A stretch of 64,000 nt of DNA. It comes from Microbacteriaceae bacterium. GTDB lineage: Bacteria > Actinomycetota > Actinomycetes > Actinomycetales > Microbacteriaceae. A program made the position numbers and the translations under genes. The DNA is taken from NCBI GenBank assembly GCA_947486475.1, contig CANKTR010000001.1, positions 21,901 to 85,900 of the forward strand, in the 5' to 3' direction. Each line of letters opens with the position of its first letter. The first letter of the stretch is position 1. The notes beneath the pieces were generated by a model that saw nothing but the letters and a program-made list of their open reading frames with translations, was not told where the DNA came from and made no database searches. Shown piece after piece: positions 1-7,615 of this stretch.

Positions 1-573
1 ACGTGGATCACCCCCATCGCGGACCCGCACCTGCCGATTTTCTATGCGACGGTCAACCTGTGGCACTACCTCGGCCGCGGCCTCGACGACAAGGCGTGGA
101 TTTCGTTGTCCGTCTGCCAGACCGGAACGCCAGAAGACTTCATTCGAGCGGGGCGCGCGCTCGGCGAGGCAATTCGCGATTCCGATCGCAAGGTGTTGTT
201 GTTGGCGTCGGGAGCTCTGTCCCACACCTTCCACAAGCTCCGTGATCTGCGCAAGCACGAATCGAGTGACCCGAAGAACATCTACACGCCCGAGGCGTAT
301 CAGTACGACCTCAAGGTGCTCGAGTGGATGAAGGCCGGCGATCACGCCGCAATCCTCGACGACTTCGACACCTTCAAGAAGTACAAGCCGGAAGCGGGTT
401 TCTACCACTATCTCGCGATGGCGGGGGCGTTGGGCGAAGAGAACTTCACCGCGAAGGGCGAGATGTACAGCGAATACGAGAACTCGATCGGGACCGGCCA
501 GGTTCACGTGTGGTTCTCGAAGCCGGAGGGCGGTTTCGCGCAACCGAAAGACCTGGTGCTGTCTCGTGACTGA
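1..573 (+). CDS. Class III extradiol ring-cleavage dioxygenase, HpaD-like (3' part)
   Basis: The reading frame is open from base 1, so the N-terminus lies outside the window; 190 codons remain. The visible part contains a 'LLLASGALSH' stretch and ends with a 'GTGQVHVWF' stretch. Both match, from memory, the C-terminal half of E. coli-type homoprotocatechuate 2,3-dioxygenase (LigB fold, non-haem Fe(II)), which opens a catechol ring next to the hydroxyls. The metal ligands sit mostly in the missing half, so activity cannot be judged. The stop codon overlaps the start of the HpaG-like gene by 8 nt, which indicates one operon and supports a homoprotocatechuate-like pathway. The exact catechol substrate is not determined by the sequence. 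Confidence 0.8.
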   Translation, partial: TWITPIADPHLPIFYATVNLWHYLGRGLDDKAWISLSVCQTGTPEDFIRAGRALGEAIRDSDRKVLLLASGALSHTFHKLRDLRKHESSDPKNIYTPEAYQYDLKVLEWMKAGDHAAILDDFDTFKKYKPEAGFYHYLAMAGALGEENFTAKGEMYSEYENSIGTGQVHVWFSKPEGGFAQPKDLVLSRD

Positions 574-1444
574 GTTCCGCCGAATCCTCCTGGACGGGTA
601 TCCGACGCAGGTCCTGCGCCAGGGGGACAATCTCGTCGCCACCGACGGCCGTGTTGTCGCCATCGCGGACGCGATTCACCTCGCGCCCGCCGAGCCGACC
701 AAGATCATCGCGGTCCACCTCAACTTCGACAGCCGTACGCAAGAGTTCATGACGAAGTTGCCCGCCGCACCGACCTACTTCCACAAGCCGATCACCGCGC
801 TGAACACCCATCGCGGTGCCGTAGTCCGTCCAGCGGGATGCAAGTGGCTCAATTATGAGGGCGAAATCGTCATCGTGATCGGCAAGACCTGCCGCAATAT
901 CGCGCCCGAGGATGCCGCCGAATACATCGCGGGATACACCGTCGGCAACGACTACGGACTCCACGATTTCCGCGACACCGACGCAGGCTCGATGCTGCGC
1001 GTCAAGGGTTCGGACACTCTCGCTCCCGTCGGTCCCGGCCTCGTCACGGATTGGGATTTCCGCAACAAGATGCTTCGCACCTATGTGAACGGTGAGGTCA
1101 AGCAAGAGGACAACACCGACAACATGGAATGGGACATGCACTATTTGGTCGCCGACATTGCGCGCACGATCACCCTGGTCCCCGGGGATATGTTGTTCGC
1201 GGGAACACCCGCGAATTCGCGGCCGGTTCAGCCCGGCGACGTCGTCGAGGTCGAGGTCGAGGGACTTGGTCGCCTCACCAACCACATCGTGGAAGGCCCG
1301 ACCCCGATCCGCACGGATGTTGGCGCTCAACCCACCGAAAGCGAAGAGGTCATCTCGACCGCGATGGGTGGCGATTGGGAGTTCCGCGGAATACGCACCC
1401 CGTCCAAAGACCTCTACCCGTCAACCATTGAGGAGAAATCATGA
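566..1444 (+). CDS. Fumarylacetoacetate hydrolase family protein, HpaG-like isomerase/decarboxylase
   Basis: A 292-aa FAH-fold protein. The core reads 'NYEGEIVIVIGKTCRNI' followed by 'GYTVGNDYGLHDFRD' and 'DMLFAGTPA', which are the metal-binding (E..E..D) and substrate-loop motifs of the FAH superfamily. HpaG members isomerise and decarboxylate the product formed after extradiol cleavage of homoprotocatechuate and oxidation of the semialdehyde. The GTG start at 566 overlaps the dioxygenase stop, and the stop overlaps the ATG of the ferredoxin gene in an ATGA arrangement, so translation is probably coupled. A short N-terminal section of about 45 residues before the FAH core is normal for single-domain members. 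Family is certain; the specific substrate is inferred from the neighbour. Confidence 0.85.
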   Translation: MTEFRRILLDGYPTQVLRQGDNLVATDGRVVAIADAIHLAPAEPTKIIAVHLNFDSRTQEFMTKLPAAPTYFHKPITALNTHRGAVVRPAGCKWLNYEGEIVIVIGKTCRNIAPEDAAEYIAGYTVGNDYGLHDFRDTDAGSMLRVKGSDTLAPVGPGLVTDWDFRNKMLRTYVNGEVKQEDNTDNMEWDMHYLVADIARTITLVPGDMLFAGTPANSRPVQPGDVVEVEVEGLGRLTNHIVEGPTPIRTDVGAQPTESEEVISTAMGGDWEFRGIRTPSKDLYPSTIEEKS

Positions 1445-1635
1445 CGCTCAAGATCCACGTCGACATGGAGAAGTGCCAGCACTACGGTCAGTGTGTCTTC
1501 GACGCACCCACCGTATTCCGACTCAACGACGATGACAAACTCGAGTACCAGTCGACCGCTGACGACAGCGAGCGCGAGAACATCCAACTCGCGATCGAAA
1601 TCTGTCCGATGCAGGCGATCACGTTCGTCGAATAA
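1441..1635 (+). CDS. [3Fe-4S] ferredoxin (copy 1), P450-type electron donor
   Basis: A 64-aa ferredoxin with cluster ligands C12, C18 and C55 (C-x5-C ... C-P). The position that holds a fourth Cys in 4Fe-4S relatives is Tyr15, which predicts a 3Fe-4S cluster of the kind that serves actinobacterial cytochromes P450. It is preceded by GAGGAG five bases before the ATG and lies in an operon with a ferredoxin reductase nine bases downstream. A second copy at 24071-24265 differs at only three residues (10, 24 and 61), and the single P450 of the window lies beside that copy. Probably cytosolic, carrying electrons from the reductase at 1645 to the P450 at 22043. Confidence 0.93.
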   Translation: MTLKIHVDMEKCQHYGQCVFDAPTVFRLNDDDKLEYQSTADDSERENIQLAIEICPMQAITFVE

Positions 1636-1644
1636 ACCGTCGCC

Positions 1645-2865
1645 GTGACTCGTCCCGTAGTGATTGTCGGCGCCTCGATGGGTGGCCTGCGTGCAGCCGA
1701 GACGTTGCGCAATGCTGGTTATTCGGACGAGTTGTTTGTCATCGGTGACGAGCCGCACGCCCCCTACAACCGCCCGCCCCTGTCCAAAGAGGTTCTCGCC
1801 GAACACGTCGATCACGCGGCCGTCGCGTTCACGCTGAGTCCGGTACTCGACGATGTGACCTGGATCACGGGTAACGGTGTCGTGTCGTCGAACCTCGACG
1901 GCCACACGGTGACCCTTGCGGACGGTCGAGTCGTCGAATTTGAACAACTCGTCATCGCGACGGGACTCCGATCGCGGCGCCTCACGGAGTTGGGACGACC
2001 CGCTCGGGGCGTCCACGCGATTCGCTCGCTGGACGACGCAATCGCACTTCGCGCGGAACTCGTGCCCGGCGCTCGAGTCGTGGTGTACGGAGCGGGGTTC
2101 ATCGGTTGTGAGGCCGCCGCCACCGCAACCAAACTGGGGGCACAGGTGACCGTGGTCGGGAAGGGTCCCGTCCCCCTGCTGCGACCGCTCGGACGGCAAC
2201 TCGCCGAAGACATTCAACGTCGTCACGAATCGCATGGCGTGACCTTCCGCAACAACACACTCGTCGCACGAATCCTCGGCGACGACACAATCACGGGAGT
2301 CGAGCTCGACAACGGTGACGTGCTGGAATGCGACGTCCTCATCGAGGCCGTCGGTTCGCTTCCGAACGTCGAATTCCTCGCGGGAAACGACATCGACATC
2401 GAATCCGGCGTTCACGTCAACGAGACGCTTCACGCGCTTCGCGCCGACGGGACTCCGTGGGCGGATGTCTATGCCATCGGTGACGTCGCCCGTTTCCCGA
2501 TTCCCCAATTCGACCCCACGACCCGCCGAGTCGAGCACTGGAACATCCCCACGGAAATGGCGCGAAAAGTCGGACGATTGATTGCCTTGTCTCGCGGAGG
2601 CGACGCCGACGCACACGCCGCCGAAGTGGCAAAAGTTTTCGCCCCCATTCCCTCGTTCTGGAGTGACCAGTTCGAGGTGTCCCTTTTGTCGTACGGCCTG
2701 CTCGACCAGGGCGACGACGTCCGCCTTCTCGAAGGCGAGATAGGCGGCAATTGCCTCTACGGCTATTACCGAGACGGCAAGATGGTGGGAGTGTGCGGGA
2801 TCGGAATGCGCCAACGCGTCATGTCGTACCGCAACCAAGTAGGCCTCAATTTCGAACCCGAGTAG
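1645..2865 (+). CDS. FAD-dependent NAD(P)H:ferredoxin reductase
   Basis: A 406-aa flavoprotein of the putidaredoxin-reductase class. The N-terminal FAD motif is 'VIVGASMGGLRAAE', followed by 'YNRPPLSKE' that is diagnostic of this family. A second nucleotide motif 'VVVYGAGFIGCEAAA' near residue 140 binds NAD(P)H, 'ADVYAIGDVARFP' near residue 280 closes the FAD site, and a C-terminal reductase domain follows. Length is typical. The start is GTG with no clear ribosome site; it lies nine bases after the ferredoxin stop and is probably translated by coupling. Together with the ferredoxin it forms a class I redox chain (NADH to FAD to 3Fe-4S to P450). Confidence 0.92.
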   Translation: MTRPVVIVGASMGGLRAAETLRNAGYSDELFVIGDEPHAPYNRPPLSKEVLAEHVDHAAVAFTLSPVLDDVTWITGNGVVSSNLDGHTVTLADGRVVEFEQLVIATGLRSRRLTELGRPARGVHAIRSLDDAIALRAELVPGARVVVYGAGFIGCEAAATATKLGAQVTVVGKGPVPLLRPLGRQLAEDIQRRHESHGVTFRNNTLVARILGDDTITGVELDNGDVLECDVLIEAVGSLPNVEFLAGNDIDIESGVHVNETLHALRADGTPWADVYAIGDVARFPIPQFDPTTRRVEHWNIPTEMARKVGRLIALSRGGDADAHAAEVAKVFAPIPSFWSDQFEVSLLSYGLLDQGDDVRLLEGEIGGNCLYGYYRDGKMVGVCGIGMRQRVMSYRNQVGLNFEPE

Positions 2866-2875
2866 AAGGAACAAC

Positions 2876-3946
2876 ATGTCGCACACAGTCCGCGCCTTCG
2901 GCGCCACCGCCGAGAGCGCTCCGCTCACGCCCATGACCATCGAACGTCGCGCGGTGTTGCCCGACGACGTGCGAATCGCCATCGATTTCTGCGGAATTTG
3001 TCATTCCGACATCCACACGCTTCGCGGACACTGGGGTGACATGCCCTATCCGCTCGTCACCGGCCACGAGATTGTGGGTCGAGTCGTCGAAACCGGCTCG
3101 AACGTGACCCGGTTCTCTATCGGAGATTCCGTCGGGGTCGGCTGTCTCGTGAAGTCCTGCCAGGAGTGCGACAACTGCCGAAACGGCGAGGACCACTTCT
3201 GCCAGGCACCCGGTCACCCGATTCTCACCTACTCTGACCCCGACCCGTTCACGCCCGGCCGAGCGACCCAGGGCGGATACTCCGAGGAAATCGTGGTGAC
3301 GCAAACCATGGTTCTGCGCATCCCCGATTCGCTCGACAAAGCCGCCGCGGCGCCTCTGCTGTGTGCGGGAATCACGCTGTATTCGCCGCTCAAGCACTGG
3401 GGAGCAGGGCCGGGCGTGACGGTTGGCATCGTTGGAATCGGCGGGTTGGGCCACATGGGTGTCAAGTTCGCGAAAGCGCTCGGAGCGCACACGGTCGCCA
3501 TCACGTCGAGCCCCGAAAAGGTCCCGATGTGCAAAGAGCTCGGTGCGGACGAGGTAATCGTGTCGAGCGATGCCGACGCCATGGCAGCCAACGCCGAACG
3601 CTTTGACCTCCTCATTTCGACCCTCCCGGGCGATCACGACGTCAACCCTTACCTCGACCTTCTGGGCATCGACGGCACGTATGTCATCGTTGGCGCGGTC
3701 GGGATGCTCACGACTCCCGTGGCCCTCTTCAAACTCATGCGGCGCCACCGCCGCATCGCGGGATCCCAGATCGGATCGATTCGCGAGACCCAAGAAATGC
3801 TGGACTTCTGTGCGGAACACGGCATTGTGTGCGACATCGAAGTCGTCGGCGTGAACGACATCAACGCGGCGTACGACCGAGTGGTGGCGGGGGACGTGAA
3901 GTTCCGATTCGTGATCGACAACTCGACGTTGCGGGAATCCGAATGA
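2876..3946 (+). CDS. Zinc-dependent NAD(P) alcohol dehydrogenase, cinnamyl-alcohol-dehydrogenase-like (MDR family)
   Basis: A 356-aa medium-chain dehydrogenase. Catalytic zinc motif 'CGICHSDIH' and 'GHEIVGRV' are near the N-terminus. The structural zinc cysteines appear as 'C-x2-C-x2-C' followed by a fourth Cys in 'CQECDNCRNGEDHFC', and the cofactor motif is 'GIGGLGHMGVKFAKALGA'. This pattern matches the YahK/CAD branch that reduces or oxidises aldehyde/alcohol pairs with NADP(H). An AGAAGGA ribosome site lies just upstream. The stop overlaps the next start (ATGA). A role in oxidising or reducing an aldehyde intermediate of the surrounding pathway is inferred from position only. Confidence 0.88.
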   Translation: MSHTVRAFGATAESAPLTPMTIERRAVLPDDVRIAIDFCGICHSDIHTLRGHWGDMPYPLVTGHEIVGRVVETGSNVTRFSIGDSVGVGCLVKSCQECDNCRNGEDHFCQAPGHPILTYSDPDPFTPGRATQGGYSEEIVVTQTMVLRIPDSLDKAAAAPLLCAGITLYSPLKHWGAGPGVTVGIVGIGGLGHMGVKFAKALGAHTVAITSSPEKVPMCKELGADEVIVSSDADAMAANAERFDLLISTLPGDHDVNPYLDLLGIDGTYVIVGAVGMLTTPVALFKLMRRHRRIAGSQIGSIRETQEMLDFCAEHGIVCDIEVVGVNDINAAYDRVVAGDVKFRFVIDNSTLRESE

Positions 3947-4110
3947 GCGAGAGCGAAAACCAGGACAAACCGGCTGAGTACCAGCGAACGGGCGCGCCGG
4001 GACCGGGTAGCCCCGAATACGAGGCGATGGACGCGATCGCCAAAATGTTTGAAAAGCAAGTCGATGAGTTGCGGGGAAACCAATCCGCCGACGAGCCTCC
4101 GGCGGTCTGA
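3943..4110 (+). CDS. Small hypothetical protein, translationally coupled to the alcohol dehydrogenase
   Basis: A 55-aa acidic, hydrophilic protein starting at an ATG that overlaps the previous stop (ATGA). The longer reading frame that begins upstream in another gene is not the real start. The sequence has 'GAPGPGSPEYEAMDAIAKMF' as its middle part and no transmembrane segment, signal peptide or cysteine. I do not recognise a family. The tight coupling and normal codon use argue that it is expressed with the ferredoxin-reductase-dehydrogenase operon. It could be a small partner or stability factor of a neighbour enzyme, but nothing in the sequence shows this. Confidence 0.55.
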   Translation: MSESENQDKPAEYQRTGAPGPGSPEYEAMDAIAKMFEKQVDELRGNQSADEPPAV

Positions 4111-4169
4111 TCGAAGTCTGTAGAATATATTCGTCGACGTGAGCGACCGAGAGCCGAAGGACGAAACCG

Positions 4170-4712
4170 ATGAGTGACCCCCAATCGCGCGTGGTCGAAG
4201 GCTGGACCGGGCGACTGTTCGAGGACTTTACCGTCGGGGACATCTACTATCACCCCTTCGGAAAGACCGTCACCGAGGCGGACAACCAGATGTTCACGCT
4301 CATGACGCAGAACGTCTCGAAAACCCACGTCGATCGAAACTATGCGGCCGGGACCGCCTACAAACTGCCACTCGTTAACTCGACGTTCACGCTCGCACTG
4401 GTGACCGGGCAATCGACGATGGACCTGTCCATGAACGTGTTCGCCAACCTGGGCTGGGACGAGGTCCGGATGCCCGCACCCGTCTATGAGGGCGACACGA
4501 TTTACTCGCGCTCGAAGGTGCTGGAATTGCGCGAATCCGCGTCGCGCCCCACGATGGGCGTGGTTACCGTCGCGACCGAAGGATTCAATCAGGACGGGGT
4601 CATCGTCGTCAGCTTCCGACGCTCATTCATGATCTACAAGAATGGGCATTTGCCGTCCGTCGCATCGGCTCGTCCCGACGAGTCGAGCCTGCCTTCGGTG
4701 TCGAGCGACTAA
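4170..4712 (+). CDS. MaoC-family hydratase, itaconyl/mesaconyl-CoA hydratase-like
   Basis: A 180-aa single hot-dog-domain protein. It carries 'FGKTVTEADNQMFTLMTQN' followed by 'HVD', the hydratase-2 type region with the catalytic Asp and His, and ends with 'VVSFRRSFMIYK'. MaoC proteins hydrate 2-enoyl-CoA double bonds. GAAGGA lies before the ATG. The gene is directly followed, with no spacer, by a CitE-like lyase and then a CaiB-type CoA transferase. This trio equals the gene set known for itaconate or mesaconate breakdown (transferase, hydratase, citramalyl-CoA lyase). The Mycobacterium tuberculosis Rv2499c/Rv2498c pair has similar sizes. The C5 substrate is an inference from this context. 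Confidence 0.82.
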   Translation: MSDPQSRVVEGWTGRLFEDFTVGDIYYHPFGKTVTEADNQMFTLMTQNVSKTHVDRNYAAGTAYKLPLVNSTFTLALVTGQSTMDLSMNVFANLGWDEVRMPAPVYEGDTIYSRSKVLELRESASRPTMGVVTVATEGFNQDGVIVVSFRRSFMIYKNGHLPSVASARPDESSLPSVSSD

Positions 4713-5546
4713 ATGAGCGGCGACTCCACCGCACCAAACCTGGTCAGCACCGCCACGACGTTCCTGTTCGTGCCCGGAGACCGTCCCGAGCGATTCGAGA
4801 AGGCCTTTCGCTCGGGTGCGGACGCGACCATCATCGACCTTGAAGATGCGGTCGGTCCGGCCGACAAAGAAATGGCGCTCTCAAACACTCAATCGGCGCT
4901 CGCTGGAGAAAACCTGCCCGAGGATTTTGCTGCCCTCGTGAGGATTAACGGCGTGCCGGACGTTGAACGGCTCGTGGCCGGGCCTCTCGATCGACTTCTG
5001 GGCATCGTCATTCCCAAAACGGAGAACGCCGGCATGATCGACGACGTGTGCGCGCTGTTGCCCGCCAACACCCCGATCATCGCGCTCATCGAGACCGCGC
5101 GCGGAGTGTCCCACGCACAGTCGATCGCGGACCACCCGCGGGTTTCGCGCCTCGCGTTTGGCGCCATCGATTTTGCGGCCGATGTCGACGCGACGGCGGA
5201 ACTCGTCTTCGACGTCGCCCGCGCGGGGCTCGTGATTGCATCGCGGAGCGCGGGAAAGCCGGCCCCCATCGAATCACCGTCTACCCGTTTCGACGACACC
5301 GCGTTCGTCGAGGCAGAGGCGCGTCGGGCGCGCGCGCTCGGCTTCACGGCGAAGTTGTGTATCCATCCGTCTCAGATAGTTCCCGTGAACAGCGGATTTG
5401 CCCCAACCGAGGCGGAAATCGAATGGGCAACCCGAATCGTGTCGCTCGAGGGCAGCGCCGTGCAACTCGACGGAGCGATGGTCGACAAGCCCGTTGTAGA
5501 CCGCGCGATCGCAATCCTCGAACGGGCGAAGAGGCGCGCGTCGTGA
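4713..5546 (+). CDS. CitE/HpcH-family acyl-CoA lyase, citramalyl-CoA lyase-like
   Basis: A 277-aa TIM-barrel lyase. Motifs seen are 'LFVPGDRPERFEKA' (CoA/phosphate), 'IIDLEDAV' (metal-binding Glu-Asp), 'IALIETARGV', 'RLAFGAIDFAADV' and 'KLCIHPSQI'. The last two hold the Mg ligand and the loop that closes over CoA. Members of this single-subunit branch split citramalyl-CoA, malyl-CoA or related beta-hydroxyacyl-CoAs into acetyl-CoA plus a keto acid. The ATG starts immediately after the MaoC stop, and the stop overlaps the GTG of the CoA transferase. Citramalyl-CoA giving acetyl-CoA and pyruvate is the best guess, given the MaoC and CaiB neighbours; malyl-CoA or 3-hydroxy-3-methylglutaryl-CoA-like substrates remain possible. 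Confidence 0.85.
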   Translation: MSGDSTAPNLVSTATTFLFVPGDRPERFEKAFRSGADATIIDLEDAVGPADKEMALSNTQSALAGENLPEDFAALVRINGVPDVERLVAGPLDRLLGIVIPKTENAGMIDDVCALLPANTPIIALIETARGVSHAQSIADHPRVSRLAFGAIDFAADVDATAELVFDVARAGLVIASRSAGKPAPIESPSTRFDDTAFVEAEARRARALGFTAKLCIHPSQIVPVNSGFAPTEAEIEWATRIVSLEGSAVQLDGAMVDKPVVDRAIAILERAKRRAS

Positions 5547-6685
5547 ACCGGCCCCTCGACGGAATCACGGTGGTGTCCCTCGAACAGGCGGTGTCCGCAC
5601 CGTTCGCGTCCCGCCAACTCGCCGACCTCGGTGCCCGCGTCATCAAGGTCGAGCGCGACGCCGGCGATTTCGCCCGACTGTATGACGCCACCGTCCACGG
5701 TGAGGCGAGTTACTTCGTGTGGATCAATCGCGGCAAAGAAAGCGTTGTGCTCGATGTGAAGTCTGACGCCGGTCTCGCTGCGTTGCGGACATTAGTTTCC
5801 AACGCCGATGTGTTTATTCAAAACCTTGCCCCCGGCGCAATCGAGCGTCTCGGGCTTTCCGCTGAGAGCGCGCTCCAACTGAATCCGCGACTCATCTACG
5901 TGTCGATCTCGGGGTACGGACGCGGCGGAGACTACGAACAGAAGAAGGCCTACGACCTGCTCGTTCAGTGTGAGTCAGGATTACTGAGCATCACGGGGAC
6001 ACCCGACGTGCCCGTCAAGGTGGGGACTTCGGTTGCCGACATCGCCGCGGGGATGTACGCCTATTCGGGGATCCTGTCGGCGCTCATCCAACGGGGGCGA
6101 ACGGGTGTCGGCGACGTGCTCGAGGTGTCGATGCTGGAAGCGTTGGGGGAGTGGATGATGCAGCCCTACCTTTACGCGGAATACAGCGGCGCGCAGGCAC
6201 CGCGGTCTGGCGCACAGCATGCGTCGATTGCGCCGTACGGTCCGTTCAACACGGCCGATGGCACTGTGTTCTTTGGAATTCAGAACGAACGAGAGTGGGC
6301 ATCGTTCTGTGACATCGTGATGGCGGATCCTGCGTTTGCGACGGATCCGAGGTTCGCGTCGGGAACCCAGCGTGTGGCGAATCGCGCCGAACTTCACGAC
6401 CACATTGACGCGGTCTTCGGCAAACTCCCGAAGGCCGAGGCGCTCTCGCGACTCGATGAGGCGGGTATCGCTAACGCCGAACTGCGCGACATGCGATCGT
6501 TCTCGGCCCATCCGCAGTTGTCGGCGCGCAAACGATGGCGAGACGTCGAAATTCCCGGTGGCTCACAGGCGCGTAGCCTTTTGCCGCCTGTGACGGCGCA
6601 ATCCTACGAAGCGGCGATGGGTGCGGTGCCGTCACTCGGCGAGCACACCTCGAGCGTGCTGCGCGAATTCGGAATTACCGACTAG
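5543..6685 (+). CDS. CaiB/BaiF family (class III) CoA transferase
   Basis: A 380-aa enzyme. I place the start at the GTG at 5543, overlapping the lyase stop, because the family begins 'LDGITVVSLEQAVSAPFASR' and the upstream extension of the open frame is out-of-frame lyase sequence. The catalytic Asp lies in 'KKAYDLLVQ' (about D138). 'NRGKESVVLDVKS', 'SGYGRGGDYEQ' and 'QNEREWASFC' are further family landmarks. Class III transferases move CoA between organic acids through aspartyl-anhydride chemistry. Here it would activate the dicarboxylate that feeds the MaoC hydratase and CitE lyase, most simply using succinyl-CoA to charge itaconate, mesaconate or citramalate. It ends nine bases before the convergent cytochrome gene. 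Confidence 0.87.
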   Translation: MNRPLDGITVVSLEQAVSAPFASRQLADLGARVIKVERDAGDFARLYDATVHGEASYFVWINRGKESVVLDVKSDAGLAALRTLVSNADVFIQNLAPGAIERLGLSAESALQLNPRLIYVSISGYGRGGDYEQKKAYDLLVQCESGLLSITGTPDVPVKVGTSVADIAAGMYAYSGILSALIQRGRTGVGDVLEVSMLEALGEWMMQPYLYAEYSGAQAPRSGAQHASIAPYGPFNTADGTVFFGIQNEREWASFCDIVMADPAFATDPRFASGTQRVANRAELHDHIDAVFGKLPKAEALSRLDEAGIANAELRDMRSFSAHPQLSARKRWRDVEIPGGSQARSLLPPVTAQSYEAAMGAVPSLGEHTSSVLREFGITD

Positions 6686-6694
6686 CGGCCGCCG

Positions 6695-7615
6695 TTACTG
6701 GCGAGTGACCTTGCCGCCGATTGACGCGAGCGGCTGCAGGAACGCCGGCTTCGCCATGAACCACGCCAGCACCGTGATGACGATTAGCAGCGCGAACATC
6801 GCGAGTCCGAGCCAGCCCTCGGTGTCGGTGGCGGCGTACATGTGCCCGAGGTTGCGCAGGGCGCCGGTCGTCAGGACGAGGGTGACGTGCACGATGATGA
6901 ACGCCACAAAGAAGTACATCGTCGGAAGGTGGATCGCTCGTGCTATCGCCAACGGATACATTTTGCTGATTCGCGCGCGTGGGCCGGGCCAGGCGTTGGA
7001 CATCCGGATTCCGGTGAGAATCGCGAGCGGCGCGGCGATGAAGACGACCGTGAAATACGCGAGTTGTTGCAACGAGTTGTAGTTGACCCACCCGTTTTCG
7101 TGCGGCCAGTCGAGCGAGGCGTATTGCAGTGCGGCGGAGGCCGCATTGGGGATGACGTCCCAGCTCGTCGGAACTAGCCGCGCCCACTGACCGGTGGCAA
7201 ACAGTAGAACGACGAAAATGAGTCCGTTTACCGCCCACAATACGTCGAGGGTTTGATGAAGCCACAGGTCGAGACTGATTTTGCGTGGTTCACCTTTGGT
7301 GCGGAAAAGACCGCGGTTGTTTCGGGTCCAGTAGGCCGCCGGGCGTTGGGTGGTTCTCACGAGCCAGCCCGTCCGCGCGATGAGGACGATGAAGAAGGCG
7401 TTGAGGAAGTGCTGGGCGTTGAGCCACCAGGGGAAGCCGACCGGTGTGCCGGCCGGTAACGGGGTTTCGCCCGGGTACTGCTCGAGGAACGCAATCCCCC
7501 CGTCGGATGCGCGGAACCAACGTGCGAGAAGAACCGCGGCGATGAGGAGCCCAAGACCGGCGATGATTGTCCAAACGGCGCGGCGACGGTACTCCGGTTT
7601 CAGGAGAGAGGTCAT
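6695..7615 (-). CDS. Cytochrome b561-type integral membrane protein linked to ETF
   Basis: A 306-aa membrane protein with about five hydrophobic helices, at roughly residues 15-32, 68-85, 125-142, 188-207 and 228-252, plus one at the C-terminus. Histidines sit in or at the ends of helices ('NAQHFLNAFF', 'LWLHQTLDVLW', 'AIHLPTMYFF', 'FIIVHVTLVL'), as expected for bis-His haem b ligation in the PF01292-type family. The start overlaps the etfA stop by four bases, so it is in the etfBA operon. The usual membrane partner of ETF is a separate ETF:quinone oxidoreductase, which is not present here. This protein may therefore take electrons from ETF, directly or through a missing partner, into the quinone pool. 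Confidence 0.75.
   Translation of the reverse strand: MTSLLKPEYRRRAVWTIIAGLGLLIAAVLLARWFRASDGGIAFLEQYPGETPLPAGTPVGFPWWLNAQHFLNAFFIVLIARTGWLVRTTQRPAAYWTRNNRGLFRTKGEPRKISLDLWLHQTLDVLWAVNGLIFVVLLFATGQWARLVPTSWDVIPNAASAALQYASLDWPHENGWVNYNSLQQLAYFTVVFIAAPLAILTGIRMSNAWPGPRARISKMYPLAIARAIHLPTMYFFVAFIIVHVTLVLTTGALRNLGHMYAATDTEGWLGLAMFALLIVITVLAWFMAKPAFLQPLASIGGKVTRQ

Noticed and set aside
1414..2982. A 522-codon open frame on the minus strand opposite the ferredoxin reductase, and similar long antisense frames such as 11383-12885 and 2846-4243
   Set aside because: They are shadows caused by high GC in third positions; their translations are Arg/Val/Asp/His-rich with no family motif, while the plus-strand genes are clear enzymes.
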